Of a stretch of 64,000 bases of DNA, positions 11,736 through 24,189 are shown one piece after another. Both the position numbers and the translations under genes were made by a program. Origin of the DNA: Ligula intestinalis (Eukaryota > Platyhelminthes > Cestoda > Diphyllobothriidea > Diphyllobothriidae); assembly GCA_036362985.1 (NCBI GenBank), contig JAYGXS010000001.1, positions 49,895,595-49,959,594 on the forward strand. Reading direction: 5' to 3'. A model generated the notes under the pieces. It searched no databases. It was not told where the DNA came from and saw only the letters and a program-made list of their open reading frames with translations. How positions within the stretch are numbered: the stretch's first letter is position 1; the number at the start of each line of letters is the position of its first letter.

Positions 11736-14700
11736 GTGTTGTTGATCTTTACGTTTGTCAATTTCTCGGGCGAAATGGTTTACACTAAAAAGGGTTAACC
11801 GACGATGTTATGTAAGAAAACTTAATTTTTCATTTTTATTTTATTTTGCAAAATATGGATTTTGGCAAGGACATCTACAAAGGATGTGTATACCCGAAAC
11901 ACGAAAACAACGGTATCTTCAATTATTTTCATCCTTAAATCGGTGCTAAATTGATACTTATTTCATTTTTATTCTGGGTTTTGTACTTGCTCAGGATATA
12001 AACAAATTTTCGTTCAAATACTTTGGTCAAAAACGTTTGCCCTTTCGAATAGTCTAGAATGCTACTCACAAGCCCCTCACATACGTTCAAGAAGATTCAG
12101 TTCAGTTGCTTTAAGAAAAGCTTATTTGCGCACCTCTGAACCTTCTATGTTATAATAAAAAACATAAAATAGAACACTAAACAGGGTAATCAGAAAAATT
12201 TAACAAGTTAACGTACGATTAATAAGTTAAAGTTGCATGAGGAGATATTTATATGTACCCGATTTGATGTGCTGTACACTATTTCGTTCAGGTACATGTA
12301 TGTTTCAGTGGAATAAATACAAATTTAGCGGTCTGCAAGCGGCTGCATGAATGTCTGTAAGTAATAGCGAGTTTTTTATTGTCCATAAGTAAACGTATCT
12401 GAAATAATAAAATAATATTTTACAGTAAAAATTCTATTTAATGCCCCTTAACGAGCAATTTCGAAATACATATACAATGTGGAGCGGACTAATAGTGGAA
12501 AAAACTCCTGAAAACAAAATACTTTTACTAGTGTTTTTCAGTAATTGGGGCATTTCGGGAGAAAAAAAAATTGCAGCTTGAGGAATGGTGGCAGGTTGGA
12601 ACGAAGAAGGACCGGCACAACTGCACTGTATGTTTTCAGTCTGCATTCCTTTCCGTGGAATCAGGATTCTGCACCAGGAAAGAGTGCGTGGGCGGACAGT
12701 TGCTTGCTGTCAGGTGAAGAAATTGCCGGTCGGGCATCTTTGCCCTCGAGATGAGACCTTGTGCAGGGCTCAGAGGCCGTGAAGTACATCATACTGGCAG
12801 AAGTTTCGCATAACCCTAAATTGGTTGGCATTTAGCGGAAATTCATATCTACTAGAGGCAGTTTCTGTTCCCTTGCATAGCCGGGAGTCCACACAATCAA
12901 TCCTTAACAGGGCTGGATATCAATTTATACACGCTCCTGGTTCGTCTTTATCGACTGTGTTATGAAATGCCATGATCTCTAGAAAGGAACGTCAAAAATT
13001 ATATTCTTCAATACGGTTTATGTAGCACCACTATCGAGTAGTCCTTTCGCAGAATTTTGATTCACTTGGAGCTATTTTTTCTATCCCGACTGACTTTACT
13101 GTGCATGTCCTCAAGACCTTTCTTTCTTAGAATACACCTAGCAAGATGAAGCTTTTGAAACGTTAAATTTATCAAAACCCAATTTTTTAAATACGTCCGA
13201 TATACGTGTTCCCAAGTGGACCCCAGACTGAATTTCAAAGCTAAGAACCTGCTCGGGTGTTATTTCTTTACGCCCATCTACCGATGGGAAGTAAGCCCGA
13301 AGAAGCCATTCTGATCTCTATTCCATCGGTTTGTAGTTCTTCCGATTATAATTTGCCCCTCTTTAGTAAGTGCGTAAAAATCGCACTTGGTTTTGGACTA
13401 CAATGAAATGTATGAATACACTTACAATATAAATAGTAGTTTTGGTAAGTAGCACCGATCATCTAAATGAGCTGTTAATCTAAATATTAATTTTCCCTGA
13501 CACCGGTTCAACTGACTCAATCACAGGCACACGGGGATCTCTGACTTTCCGAAAATACCTTGTTTGGTTGCAAGAAACATATATTATCCCCACAGGCTCT
13601 GCTGTCCGAAGCTTGCTCATAACGATAAGTGACACCTACTTGAAATGATGTACTTAAATATGACTTTAACTATTATGGCTGAAATTAACCTGTGCTTTAA
13701 GTTCGAAACGACTTTCCTAGGGGCTTTCTAGTCAAAAGATCCAACATAAATTATTAATAGGTACTCGCTGGCTACAATCATAACACATCTGCTTACATTT
13801 TTTCTCTAACTTTAACCTTAAGTTGTTGAACAAAACATTTTGCTTAAGCCTGATAAGAAGACGATACTGTTGTTTCTATATCTAAGCCATTTTTAAACAT
13901 CTGTAAATTAAGCTGGGTACGCAGGACACCCAGAAGTTTTAATAAAAATGTTTAAAAATCCTATTTCATTTAATCTCCAAAATTTTGACTAGGACAGCAA
14001 AATTAATCATTTTTAACAATTACAGGTACAGTTTCATTGCTTTTAGAACATCATGCCGCTCCAAGTTTTTGTTTGTACATGAATGAGGTTTTATTTCCAT
14101 TCAATAAAATGTAACGCTACTTACCTTCTCTTTATGCTGCGTTAAACATTATAGTTAAAAAGATCAAAGGGTGGGCATACATTTCCTTTCAATAACATTT
14201 CTTCAGACCTATACATTTATATGGTAATTAACTAACAAGTCGCTAACACAACAACGTGCAGTGCATCACCTGTCTCGGCTGCCGGTCCCCCAGACACTGA
14301 CATGTTGGTCTCGATTCCCCCCAATCCATTGCCCCTGGCAACCGCAGTACTTTTTTTTGCAACCTGTATAGTCATTTAGTTAATTTTTAGAGTTGTTTAG
14401 CTCCCACTGTTCGTCTTAAAAGGCTTTCTAAGCGGCTTTCTTGGGATCCGGATCGCTGAGGAGGACGATTTACTTCACCAAGTGACCTGGGAAAACATCT
14501 CTTATATACGAATTGGGAGCATTTTGGAGGCTGAGCGATGTATTTACGCGGAACAATTGCTGTTCTACGAAAGTATCGTAATCCCACCAGGCATCACATG
14601 GCGTTGGAGTCTTTACATCATGGGCGACACTGCCAGTTGTCTCCCCTAAAACTTGATGTCTGAGAACTCACCACTTCTATCATCGCGCAAAATGGCTGAC

Positions 14701-16719
14701 TATCATGCGGCACATTGCAAGCATGGGTGACGCTCATTCCACCATGCGTATTTCCGCAGCAAAGGATGGGAGTGCTATGAAGAATCCCAACAAAATGAAC
14801 TGTTCAATATGCCATCAGCGCTCAATATTCGTGATGACATGGTCGATTTTTTCATGAACTGTAGATTTAAAAAAGTGAAACTTGTTCCCAATTCTTATAT
14901 TTCTTTTTTTCTGTAACGTAGCTTTCTGACTTAAAAGCGGAGTTAAGTTTTCAGCGGGGATATTCACTTTTTGACATTTTCGGAGGGCCTACATTTGTGT
15001 ATTAGGCATGATCAACCCACTTAGTTTAGTGCAATTCTGTTTATTCAGATTGAGCCGAAAAAATGTCAATTATTGCCTTCGACAGTAGCTAACAGAAATC
15101 CCCCCCCCCCAAACATCTGGTAGGACTTTCTTCCTGTTAATTTTAACTTCAGACTTCTAATGACGGCTGATTAGATCACTTCCCTCCTGGACATTTTCGC
15201 TTCATAAACGTGATCTGCCCTTCTTTTTATTTACTAGATTAGGCAGCGAAATTTAATTATCAATGCTTGATTCATTGCCATATTTTCTCCCTGAGCAGGC
15301 TTCGTCCGTCTTCACACTAACTACACTAAATGTGACTTAACGAAAATGGCAAATTGTGCGTAGCAAATGTGCTACTCGTTCGCTATATGGAGGCAAATTT
15401 TCTAAATTGTTGTTTTTTTTACCGTTTTAATCGCACTTTGACTACTGTGCGTCGGGACACTATCATCCTAGTTGTCAAAACCATACAAGTAACTGTTAAG
15501 TCAGTATTATCTGACTGTCCATCATAATTCTGCTTAGTTCTTCCCACGAAAAGCCTGATCGAATAACTAGGTTGAAGGATAACGACAACAGCAAGAGGCG
15601 CAGCTTTTAGGCACCCACTTAAGCAACCTTATCATCGGGATTTCTACGGTTTACGTAGACCTGCACTACATATTAACCAGTCAGATTCACATGAACCAGG
15701 CAAGATAAACAATTCTGGCCCTCCTTTGAGTGCTTTTGTTACCCAAGAGGCGGCGAATGCCAACCCCTTTAGTTAGAATACGGGGGAAGGAGTGAGGTCG
15801 ATCCTCAGCGCACTTCTTTCCTCATTAGAAACAAGCTGATGCACTTTAAGTTATCACGGCGCGCTCAAAGCCGTGGCTTGGAGGACTGCCAATTGACGGG
15901 ATAACTTGGACACTGCAGTCGACTCAGTGTGTATCTTGTTCTGTGGAGTGGTATATTGCGGGCTGAGAGTCAGGCTGCAATGGCTCCTCCTTAACGTGGC
16001 CATTATGGCGCTCCCGCACACGTGGGAGCCTACCTAACAAGTTGGTGTTGGAGTGCCTTCGCGCACACCGCCTGCCCCTCCTCTCCATTTCTGGTTTTCT
16101 CGAATATTCCCTTGACATTGAATACAGGAGTGGGAGCGGTGAGAGTGTGGGGTAGATCCTGCAAGTTTACGTTCCCTATAATACAGCTGACTGGTAGTTG
16201 CTAGCATATAGTCATTATTTTCCCACTATGGATGGGTACGACGTTTGAAAACTCCAATAGTTCTGGAGGGTTATCGGCTTCAAGCGATTTTCAAACGGTT
16301 GTACAAGGTCCTTCAGCTAATTCTTCAGCAATTTTACATAAAAGTATGCATGAAATCTGGTCCTCTCTAGATGACTTAGGCAAATCCATCTTGTCGGCAT
16401 GGCATGCCATGCCCTGACATACGTGACAGTACGTAGCAACCTGGCGTGACCTTCAGCGCCAGGGCGACGTTCGGCCACGGTATCCGAAAGTCTGCACGAT
16501 GAAGCTTCTCCTTCGTATGGTCACGTAGCCATAAAACAGTCATTTAGGCTGTCGGCTGTCATACTACATGTATCGTATCGCATCCCAAAGTCTTAATTAG
16601 TGTAAACTGCAGCATTAAGCAGTCCATACCGGCTCAAAAGCAAGTGCATATTCGCTTGCATTTACTTTTTCTAATAAAAATGGAAGCAGACATAATTTAA
16701 AGGATGAATGTTTATTCAG
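11736..16719. other. Five-kilobase stretch with no supportable gene
   Basis: Both strands were read. Only short ORFs occur (none over about 70 codons), with no recognised protein motif, tRNA or splice-bounded exon. A run of ten C lies near 15101-15110. A perfect 18-bp palindrome (GGCATGGCATGCCATGCC) lies at 16396-16413. A 61-codon plus frame at 16232-16417 is rich in Ser and Asn and ends at that palindrome, but has no recognised family. Confidence 0.4.
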
Positions 16720-17090
16720 TAAAAGTGGAAAAACTTATTTGTAGGGCTCTCTAAACAAATCTTTCCCCGTTCAACTGCCTAACGTATTTTATGGTCAAAC
16801 ACTTAACTCTTGGCTAGTGAGCGTTACTGAATATTTAATCGTTGCGGAGGTGATCAAAAAAATATTTAATTCAATAAAATTACATTTTTTTAATGCACCA
16901 AAAAGAATAAAATTCCATCAACATGAACTCCTGTTGTGCAGGATACGGATGCCAGTTGAGGGAAATTCGACCTCAAATTGGCGGAATTTAACGAAAAAAG
17001 AAAAAAGGCTGGTTACTGAAAATGTAAAAAAGGTTATCGTTAAAATTCAAAGACAAAAAAGACCTCTAAAGTCAGTCCTGCCGTAAAAGT
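16720..17090 (+). repeat. ~350 bp dispersed repeat, copy 1 of 3
   Basis: It shares blocks with 17850-18205 and 28995-29315 in the same orientation: TTGTAGGGCTCTCTAAA, the AAACACTTAACTCTTGG block, AATAAAATTCCATCAACA, and the closing CCTCTAAAGTCAGTCCTGCC. The plus frame here is open for 89 codons, but the other copies carry stops, so coding is doubtful. Family not recognised. Confidence 0.75.
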
Positions 17091-17849
17091 TGGCAGAATG
17101 AATCGTACAAACATGCAGTCCACGGCCGAAAGAATTTATACGGTTTCAGAATCAAAGACCATGCATTAAGCTCCATTATTTTGACCCGCAGTGGACTGTT
17201 GACGATTCTGATGGGTTGTTCTGCTGCCACGTTTTCAGCAGACTAGGCACTCAGCAAGGGCGTATTATCGCCTCATCTCCAGCAATTCGGCTATGATCTA
17301 GTGACCTCTACGGTTCTCCACTCTCGTATAGCTGTGATGCCCGCGATGGGCTCCCTCTGTCTTGTCTCGCACATTCTCATTAGCAGGACGTTCCCTTTTT
17401 AGATCTTTTTTCCTCCCATGAGTGGCAGTTTATTCGCCTTGAAATTCCTCAAATCGCATTTAAACTTCTATACGTTCTGAAAGTGTCCAAGGCTGCTCTT
17501 TCTGCTTTTGTTAGATTTCACTGGTTCGTGGTATTTGGTACCACTAATAAGGTGAGGTACTAATACCGAATAAATAATTGCAGATATATTCAAACTTCTC
17601 GTAATAAATGAATAATCAGGTATGTTTACTCTTTTTGACTGGCCAATGGCTGCTCGCTTTTCGCATGCATGATGCAAATTACCCCTTTTTGAATTCTTCT
17701 GCGGTGTCGATGTATTTCGTAGCCAATATTTCACCATTAGGGAGCTAAGATATGTGTGCTTATCCTTCTCTTAAGAAAATTGAACTGGATACTTCCACTG
17801 GCCACTGACAGTTCCTTACAGGAAGGCGAAGTTGTAAGACAAACGGGCA

Positions 17850-18205
17850 AAACTGACTTGTAGGGTCCTCTAAATATCTATTCCTCCGCCTAACTGCTGA
17901 ACGTATTGTGTTGTCAAACATTTAATTCTTGGGTACTAAGTGTAAATTAAAACGTAATTATGGCAGAAATGATCAAAAATATTAAATTGAATAAGATTAT
18001 ATTTGCCTTTATCTACCAAATAAAATAAAATTCCATCAACACAAACTCTTGTTGCGCAGGTCACGGATGCCAATTGAAATAAATTAAACGTTATGTGAGC
18101 GAAATTCAGCAAAAATGTAAAGTCGGGCTACTGAAAATTTAAAAGTAACTTTTTTATCCACGTCAACGGGATTTTGAGCCTCTAAAGTCAGTCCTGCCGA
18201 CAAAC
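17850..18205 (+). repeat. ~350 bp dispersed repeat, copy 2 of 3
   Basis: Direct repeat of copy 1, about 1.1 kb downstream, with TTGTAGGGTCCTCTAAATAT near the start and CCTCTAAAGTCAGTCCTGCC at the end. Moderate divergence and indels show it is not a recent duplication. Confidence 0.75.
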
Positions 18206-19799
18206 ATAATGCAAAAATACAGAGGAATTAATAATCTAGTATTGAAAATATCCCATTTGGCTCTTCCAAAGCCAGTTGCGGCTTGAAAAAATATCGTGCT
18301 TAAAAGTGGGTTGTTGAAGAACAGTAGCAGAGAACTTTATTGAAGGGAAGATTCCACAGTGTAAACATCTTCGAAAAATTCCGAGACTCCGATGTTTCTG
18401 GGAACCATTTCTCAAAATATTGTTGTTTTTGCCCTTAAGGATTTCAAGGTGGTTGTGATTCTTACTATTACTACTGATGTAGGCACAAGATGCTTTGGAT
18501 TTTGTGGTGCCAATTTAAGGAATTTCAGTTCGTAAGGTGCGTGTGTTTTACGAGCAGTCTTTTACAGTGATTGCATTGCCTTATGCAAACTTTCCCTGTT
18601 TCTTATCTGTATAAATATTGTTGTAACTTGCACCTCTTTCGAATCTCCCTTTTACCAATGCCGTTAACTATTTCAGTCTGCTCTTGCTATAATTTTTTAT
18701 TGAGGAACATCACTTTTCAATTCAATATATTCTGGCTAATTTAAAGAATCCCCCACATTCTTCACTCCCTCCTATTTATAGAACCCCCTGAAGTGTGTGT
18801 CCAGTCGCCAAATCTATTGCGTTAAGTTTACATAACTAGACATTATAAGTGAAATTCATGAATTTTAATATATATTTGCCGAAAAGCCGCGTCATAAGGA
18901 ATTCAGTACTGTGGTAAAATAAATAAAATGTGCACAGTTGGGTGCACAATCGGGTAGCCTGAGTGACTTGCCAAGATTAGAACTAAATGATCTTCTAATC
19001 TCAATCGTGCTCTGATCGGATTTGTGAGCCTTTTGTTTTGGAGGCCAGAATTTATAAGAGAAACCTGATACTATTCTTTCTCCATGGACGTGAGATCATT
19101 GCAGAGAAAAAAAGTTTGCGTTTTCCAGATACTTGGAAAAACCATTTTGGTGGGTAAAAATAAAATGAACTTCTAGGGGTGAAAAGAGTTTAACTAAAGC
19201 AGGTGCATTATAACTATAAGATGATAGGCACCGGGCATGGTTATTGTTAATTTAGTAATAAGAAGAGTTGATTTCGAAAAATAAGTAAAAAAGTAAATAT
19301 TAACCAAAAACGTAAAAAATGCCTGCTTCCAGCCTCCGAAATCATAGAAATTTTAGGTTTGTTAGTTAGTTAGTGTGATTACACTCACGGTGATAAGCGT
19401 GGCATCTGCAGCTCAGCTAACTGCAACATAGGGAGTTTGTTTAAGTTTTTTTTCCTGCATTTGAGGTTTTGGAAGGTGCCCAAGTGGTGCCTTACCAACG
19501 CTTTAAAATTGCCTGTAAACTGGCATTATAAACATAGATCTATGTAACTGATAGATCATTGGCCTCGCGTAAAGGCCTTCCCTATTATGCAGCTTCAAAT
19601 CCCACTAAGTGTCGCGAGTTTTTTTCAAAACTGGGTATGCTTAATTAGGTTTGTTAACCACCATATATCTGAGTAGGGAGTATTTGGAGATTTTTAATTT
19701 TATGACAGCCAGACTCGTTCATCAAATTGAAGAAAGAACAAAAATACTTAAAAATGGGAAGGGTAAAAAGGTATTAGTTCTTAATTTCTTCTCATGAAA
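18206..19799. other. AT-rich stretch, nothing firmly recognised
   Basis: No long ORFs. Part of it may be the 3' region of the minus-strand LINE remnant H next to it, but no motif could be confirmed between 18206 and 19799. Confidence 0.35.
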
Positions 19800-20960
19800 G
19801 CAAAAATAATATTAAATGAGTCCACAAATCTAGGCAGATGTAGCCGTTCTTCGATCGGCGTGCGGCAAAAGATCTAATTTATTGGTGTAGCTTAAGCTTT
19901 TATTCTTGGTGCTGGAAAATTCTGTCATTGAGGATGTCTTGACCAATAACTGGTTGCGGCAACCTTTCAGTCCCAAAACACATGTAATGACATTTAGAAG
20001 GTGTGAGTTTGCTTAGCCACTTTGAGCTTAATGAACAGCAGGCATTTAGGTCTGTATTGATTTGTTCTTAGCGTCATTGGTCCGTAGAGATAGAGATGGA
20101 ATACATGCATTTGAGCTCATCACCAGAAATGAACTTTTGAGAATTTTTACCGCTCGATTTAATATCATTAATGAAAAGCAAACCGAAGGAGGACCTATCA
20201 TGGTACCTTAAAGGATAACTGCTTAAATCGTTGGGTCTCTGTTGAAAACTGGAGGCCCTTCTTTAACCTTTGGTTTTCGATTAGATAGATATAGTCAACT
20301 AGAATCAGTAAGGGGACTGTGAAGTCCTTGAACTTGTAGTTCGACCAAGAGTTGCCAATGGGGCACCCTATCAAAGGCTTTAATAAGCTCAAAAATGACG
20401 AAGTACAGTCGATAATTATTTTTAAAAGAAAATAACAGATTCAAAAAACGTTTGACCTATTTCATAGTAACGATCCGGCAAAAGCCATGTTTTGATTAGC
20501 TTGGAATGGATTGGCTATGCAATAATTCTGCTATCAATTATTCCACCTGTCAAGCAAGAGGGCGTTTAAGTAAACATGGTGCTTATTCAAATAAAGAGAA
20601 ATAACTAGATTTAACCCCGAAATTATAATAGAAGTTTTACAATAAGCACGGAGGTGATCATGTTTCAAAATACGGAGCATAATTGACTCAGTAAAGGGGA
20701 ACATTGTCAGTTTCAAATAAATGCGAATTAATAAATCGGCTTAAGTTTTTATGAATATTTGTACAGAAAGACGTTGTGGTGCCTTTCAAGAATGTGAAAA
20801 TAGAGATACTGATTTTAAAAGGACGATAAAATTTCATGAAATTTTTATCAACATCAGAGCACTTCAAAGCGTAATCGTGCATTATTTGGTTTGATTGACG
20901 TTTCTGGCACGAAAGTATTGTGAACTTGTCTTCGTTCACATTGATTAGATTTATTCAAGA
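19800..20960 (-). mobile_element. LINE remnant H (CR1/Jockey-like reverse transcriptase), heavily degraded
   Basis: Reading the minus strand and allowing frameshifts, reverse transcriptase blocks appear in order. FESIMLRILKH lies near 20680. FELIKAFDRVPHWQLLVEL lies near 20390, the palm block with the first catalytic aspartate region. LYLSNRKPKVK follows. Then GPSFGLLFINDIKSSG and GDELKCMYSIS lie near 20100, where the FADDLK catalytic box has become GDELK. A NxCCSLSSKWLSKLTPSKCHYMCFGTE block follows, to about 19950. Many stops and small indels show an old dead copy. Its wording differs from elements A/C and B/D, so it is probably a third family. Confidence 0.75.
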
Positions 20961-21119
20961 GATGGTTCTTCGTTTGCGTTATTCTTGCTGTGGTCGGTCG
21001 CACAATGCAGTTTATTTTTTATTTTTTTGACTGCAATAATCTGATGCCCATGCATGGGTTATCAGCGAAACATTTCGTCATATTCTACTTTAAGCCATGA
21101 AGCACTTCAATACGTTACT

Positions 21120-22925
21120 CTGCCTGTAAAATAAATAAATATATTTTATATTTTAGGCCTGGAGGGCTTCGTCCTTGCAAACTAAGTGCTGTGTAAAAAT
21201 AAATACAATGTTTATCAACGTTGTATTTATTTTTCCACAGCTCTCCGCGAAACAACCACATAGGCAGCGGGAGCGTTTCGTAGTGTTGGTAGATTAATTC
21301 ATATTCACCAACATATCGTCGTTTTAAAATAGTAGTCAGCACTCTCTGAAACACATGGTGAACTAAGGAGGAAGCAGTGAAAAAAACTCCCGCTATTAAA
21401 GCTGGGGCAGAGTTCATCGAACCCCCGCTTAAAAAATAAAACGTAGGAGAAAAAAACTGCTTCAACAAAAGTAAGGGGGTTGGTTGAGAGGATTGATTGT
21501 AGTGCAAATGCGACAGGACTGTTGAGGGGAACGCATGAGAGTTGGAAGTGCTTCTTGTAATTGGAGAAATCATATAACAGCAGAGGCTGTCGTTCACCAC
21601 TGTAACACCACCCGACTGGCTTCGTGATTAACCATCAGGGAGGTGAGACCGGAGGAGGCCATCGCGGACAACAGGGTCGACAAGAAAGTGAACGGCAGGG
21701 GTCACCTGATCATCAGCAAAACGCCGGAGATGCGACCTTGTAGACTGCGGAGTCCAGCAACGAGCTGGTGAAAATAGTAGAAACCGCCATGAGCATGACT
21801 AAAGACCATGAAGCCTATCGTCAGGGTTGTAAAACGGAAAATGGAGAAACAGCAATGATGACTGGATAGAAAAGCGGACGAAACATCGTTTCATTCGTTT
21901 AAACCAAAGAGGGGACAGCAGTATTCTAGGATGGGTAGAACATCCATGCGATAAAGTTTTCACTTTATTTCCAGCTGGAATAAATTGTGTGATACAAAAC
22001 CACATATCTTTGCAGCCTTCGCAGGTATTCGATTCGCATGAGGCGGCAATGCTAGTTTATTTGTATAGCTTAGACCTAAGTCTTTTATGGTGGATCAATC
22101 TTAAAGTGGAGTATTTTGAAAGACTAGGGGACGGGGGAAGCTTGGTGGGACCGAAACACATGAAACTACACTTGGATGGAGAAAATTTTCATCTGCCAGG
22201 TAGCACTCCAACGTGAGAGTGTAAGTAGGTCCGCATTTATTTAATCAACGCATACACTTGCCGTGTCCTTATAAAATGAGCATATACATTTGAGGTCGTC
22301 TGCATAAACGAGATTGTGTGAATTTTTGGGAAAAGTCAAAATTTCGTTTATGGATAGAATGACGAATAAAGGACCCAAGACAGTGTCTTGAAATACACCA
22401 CTCGTGATCAGCTGAGCAGTTGACTATCTATTACCTACTAAGACCTTTTGGCTGCGGTTAGACAAAGAGGAACCGATGAAGTCGAGGAGAGGTGGACGGA
22501 TGCCAATTGCTTCCAATTTGACCAGAAGCCGTCTGTGCGGTACCTTGTCGAAGGTTTTGCTCAGGTCAAAGTAGATAACAACCACGGATTGCCGCTCGTT
22601 ATGGAGGGAAGTGACGTGGTAAGAAGAGCTAAGTGGCACGTCTCGCATGATCTTCCGGGTAGAAAACCATGCTGCGAGTCGCTTAAAAGCTTATTTTTAG
22701 GCAAAAATCGAGAATTTGATTTAAAATTATCTTCTTCAGAAGTTTATCTAGGGTTGGGGTTTATGAACACCGCAGTAATTATTTATGTCCGAACGAGATC
22801 CCGATTTAAAGACTGGAAGCAAATGGATGTCTTCCAAGTGTCAGGAAAGAAACCATTTGAGAGATCGACTGAAAACATATGGCTAAGTAATTTGGGAAAG
22901 GTTGACACTCTTCTGATAACTGAAC
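21120..22925 (-). mobile_element. LINE A, 3' part (CR1-like RT and 3' UTR)
   Basis: This minus-strand copy is closely related to element C. About 21120-21880 is 3' UTR. From about 22960 down to 21880 it carries reverse transcriptase, including YFDLSKTFDKVPHRRLLVKL (near 22570) and an intact YADDLKC catalytic box (near 22300), followed by thumb sequence with frameshifts. The element is interrupted at about 22925 by LINE B, which lies in the opposite orientation; its upstream half resumes at about 24190. The 3' end has the family's conserved words AGGCC and CTTGCAAACTxAGTGCT, shared with C at 26940-26980. Confidence 0.85.
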
Positions 22926-24189
22926 TGGATTTCAAAAGGCATTTGACAGCGTCCCACATGAGCGTCTAATGTATAAATTGTCAGAAATTGGCATAAGAGG
23001 AAACCTGCTGGCATGGATCACAGATTTTCTCACAGGGCGATCGCAAACTGTATGCATCGATGACTAAAAGTCAAACCCTACATCTGTGCTGAGTGGCGTC
23101 CCCCAAAGCTCTGTCTTAGGGCCACTGCTCTTCCTTATCTATATCAACGACTGTGTCAACGACCTGGGTTGCAGCGCTATCATGTTTGCCAACGACGTCA
23201 AACTCTGGAGAGTCATCAGGTCTGACGCCGATAGGAAAGCGCTTCAAGAGAGTCTCAATCGACGTAGCTGCTGGTCTGCTCATTGGCTCTTAAACTTCAA
23301 CATTAGTAAGTGTGTGGTTTTAAGACTCCATACTAGGAGCACTAATGAGGAGAACGATTCCTTCCAATACCTCCTTGATGGGTACCCGCTTTCAAATAAG
23401 AACGAACAAAGGCATCTTGGTGTTCTGATAAATTCCTCACTTAAACCGTCTACTTAGTGCGTAAAGGCAGCTAAACGCGCAACACAAGTGCTGTTTGCGA
23501 TTAGGCAGGGATTCGTCAACATCGACAAGGAGCTCTTTAGGAAAACCTGTGGAGCGTTTGTTCGGTCCCACTTAAAGTATGCCGTCCAGGCCTGGCGTCC
23601 GTGGTTCAAGAAGGATTACCTGCACCTGGAACGAGTGCAGGCGAGGGTGAAGAAGATGATCAAGAATCTTGGTCATCTGCCTTATGAAGACAGACTGACC
23701 AAACTTGATCTTTTCTCTCTCAATTATAGGCTACTCCAAGGGGACCTCATACAAACCTACCGTATTGATAGAAGCCGAGACTGCGCCCTAGAATTTGATG
23801 ATTTCTTCGAATTGGGTCGGACTGACCATCAGCGAGGTCATCCTTTTAAACTACAGAGGAAACCGGCCCATATCGACGTTCGACTGAACGCCTTCTCTCA
23901 GAGGGTCATTGGAGCGTGGAACGGACTCCCGGAAGATGTTGTCCTCTCAGACACTGTTGACATTTTTAAACACAAAGTTGATTCTCATTTGCTGAGAAAC
24001 TGCAGCAGATATAATGAACAAAGTGTCAGTAGCAGCACATTGCAACTGGCTCACAGTTATCGCTGATGTTAAGCCTACATTTGCATTATGTCTTATTGTT
24101 TCGGTGGACCTATTGTGCGATTTTGGTTATGAAAAGGGAGATCAAGGGCGAAAGCCTTTTTCCTTAATAAAGTGACTTAAAGTGACTTG
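22926..24189 (+). mobile_element. LINE B, 5'-truncated, inserted within LINE A
   Basis: This plus-strand LINE fragment starts in the RT palm (GAT TTC AAA ... encoding a DFKKAFDSVPHERL block with a 1-nt frameshift). It continues through SGVPQSSVLGPLLFLIYINDC, then MFANDVKLW, where the second position of the ADD box is Asn. A stop near 23457 follows, then the C-terminal ORF 23488-24066 with SLKYAVQAWRPW and FSQRVIGAWNGLPEDV. The 3' UTR ends in AAAGTGACTTAAAGTGACTT, a short repeat tail typical of CR1-type insertions. It is the same family as element D. Candidate target duplications are GAACTGG (22922-22928) and GAATTGG (24189-24195). Confidence 0.9.

Noticed and set aside
22448..22969. 173-codon plus-strand ORF
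   Set aside because: Shadow of the minus-strand RT of LINE A, plus the first few codons of LINE B in a shifted frame.
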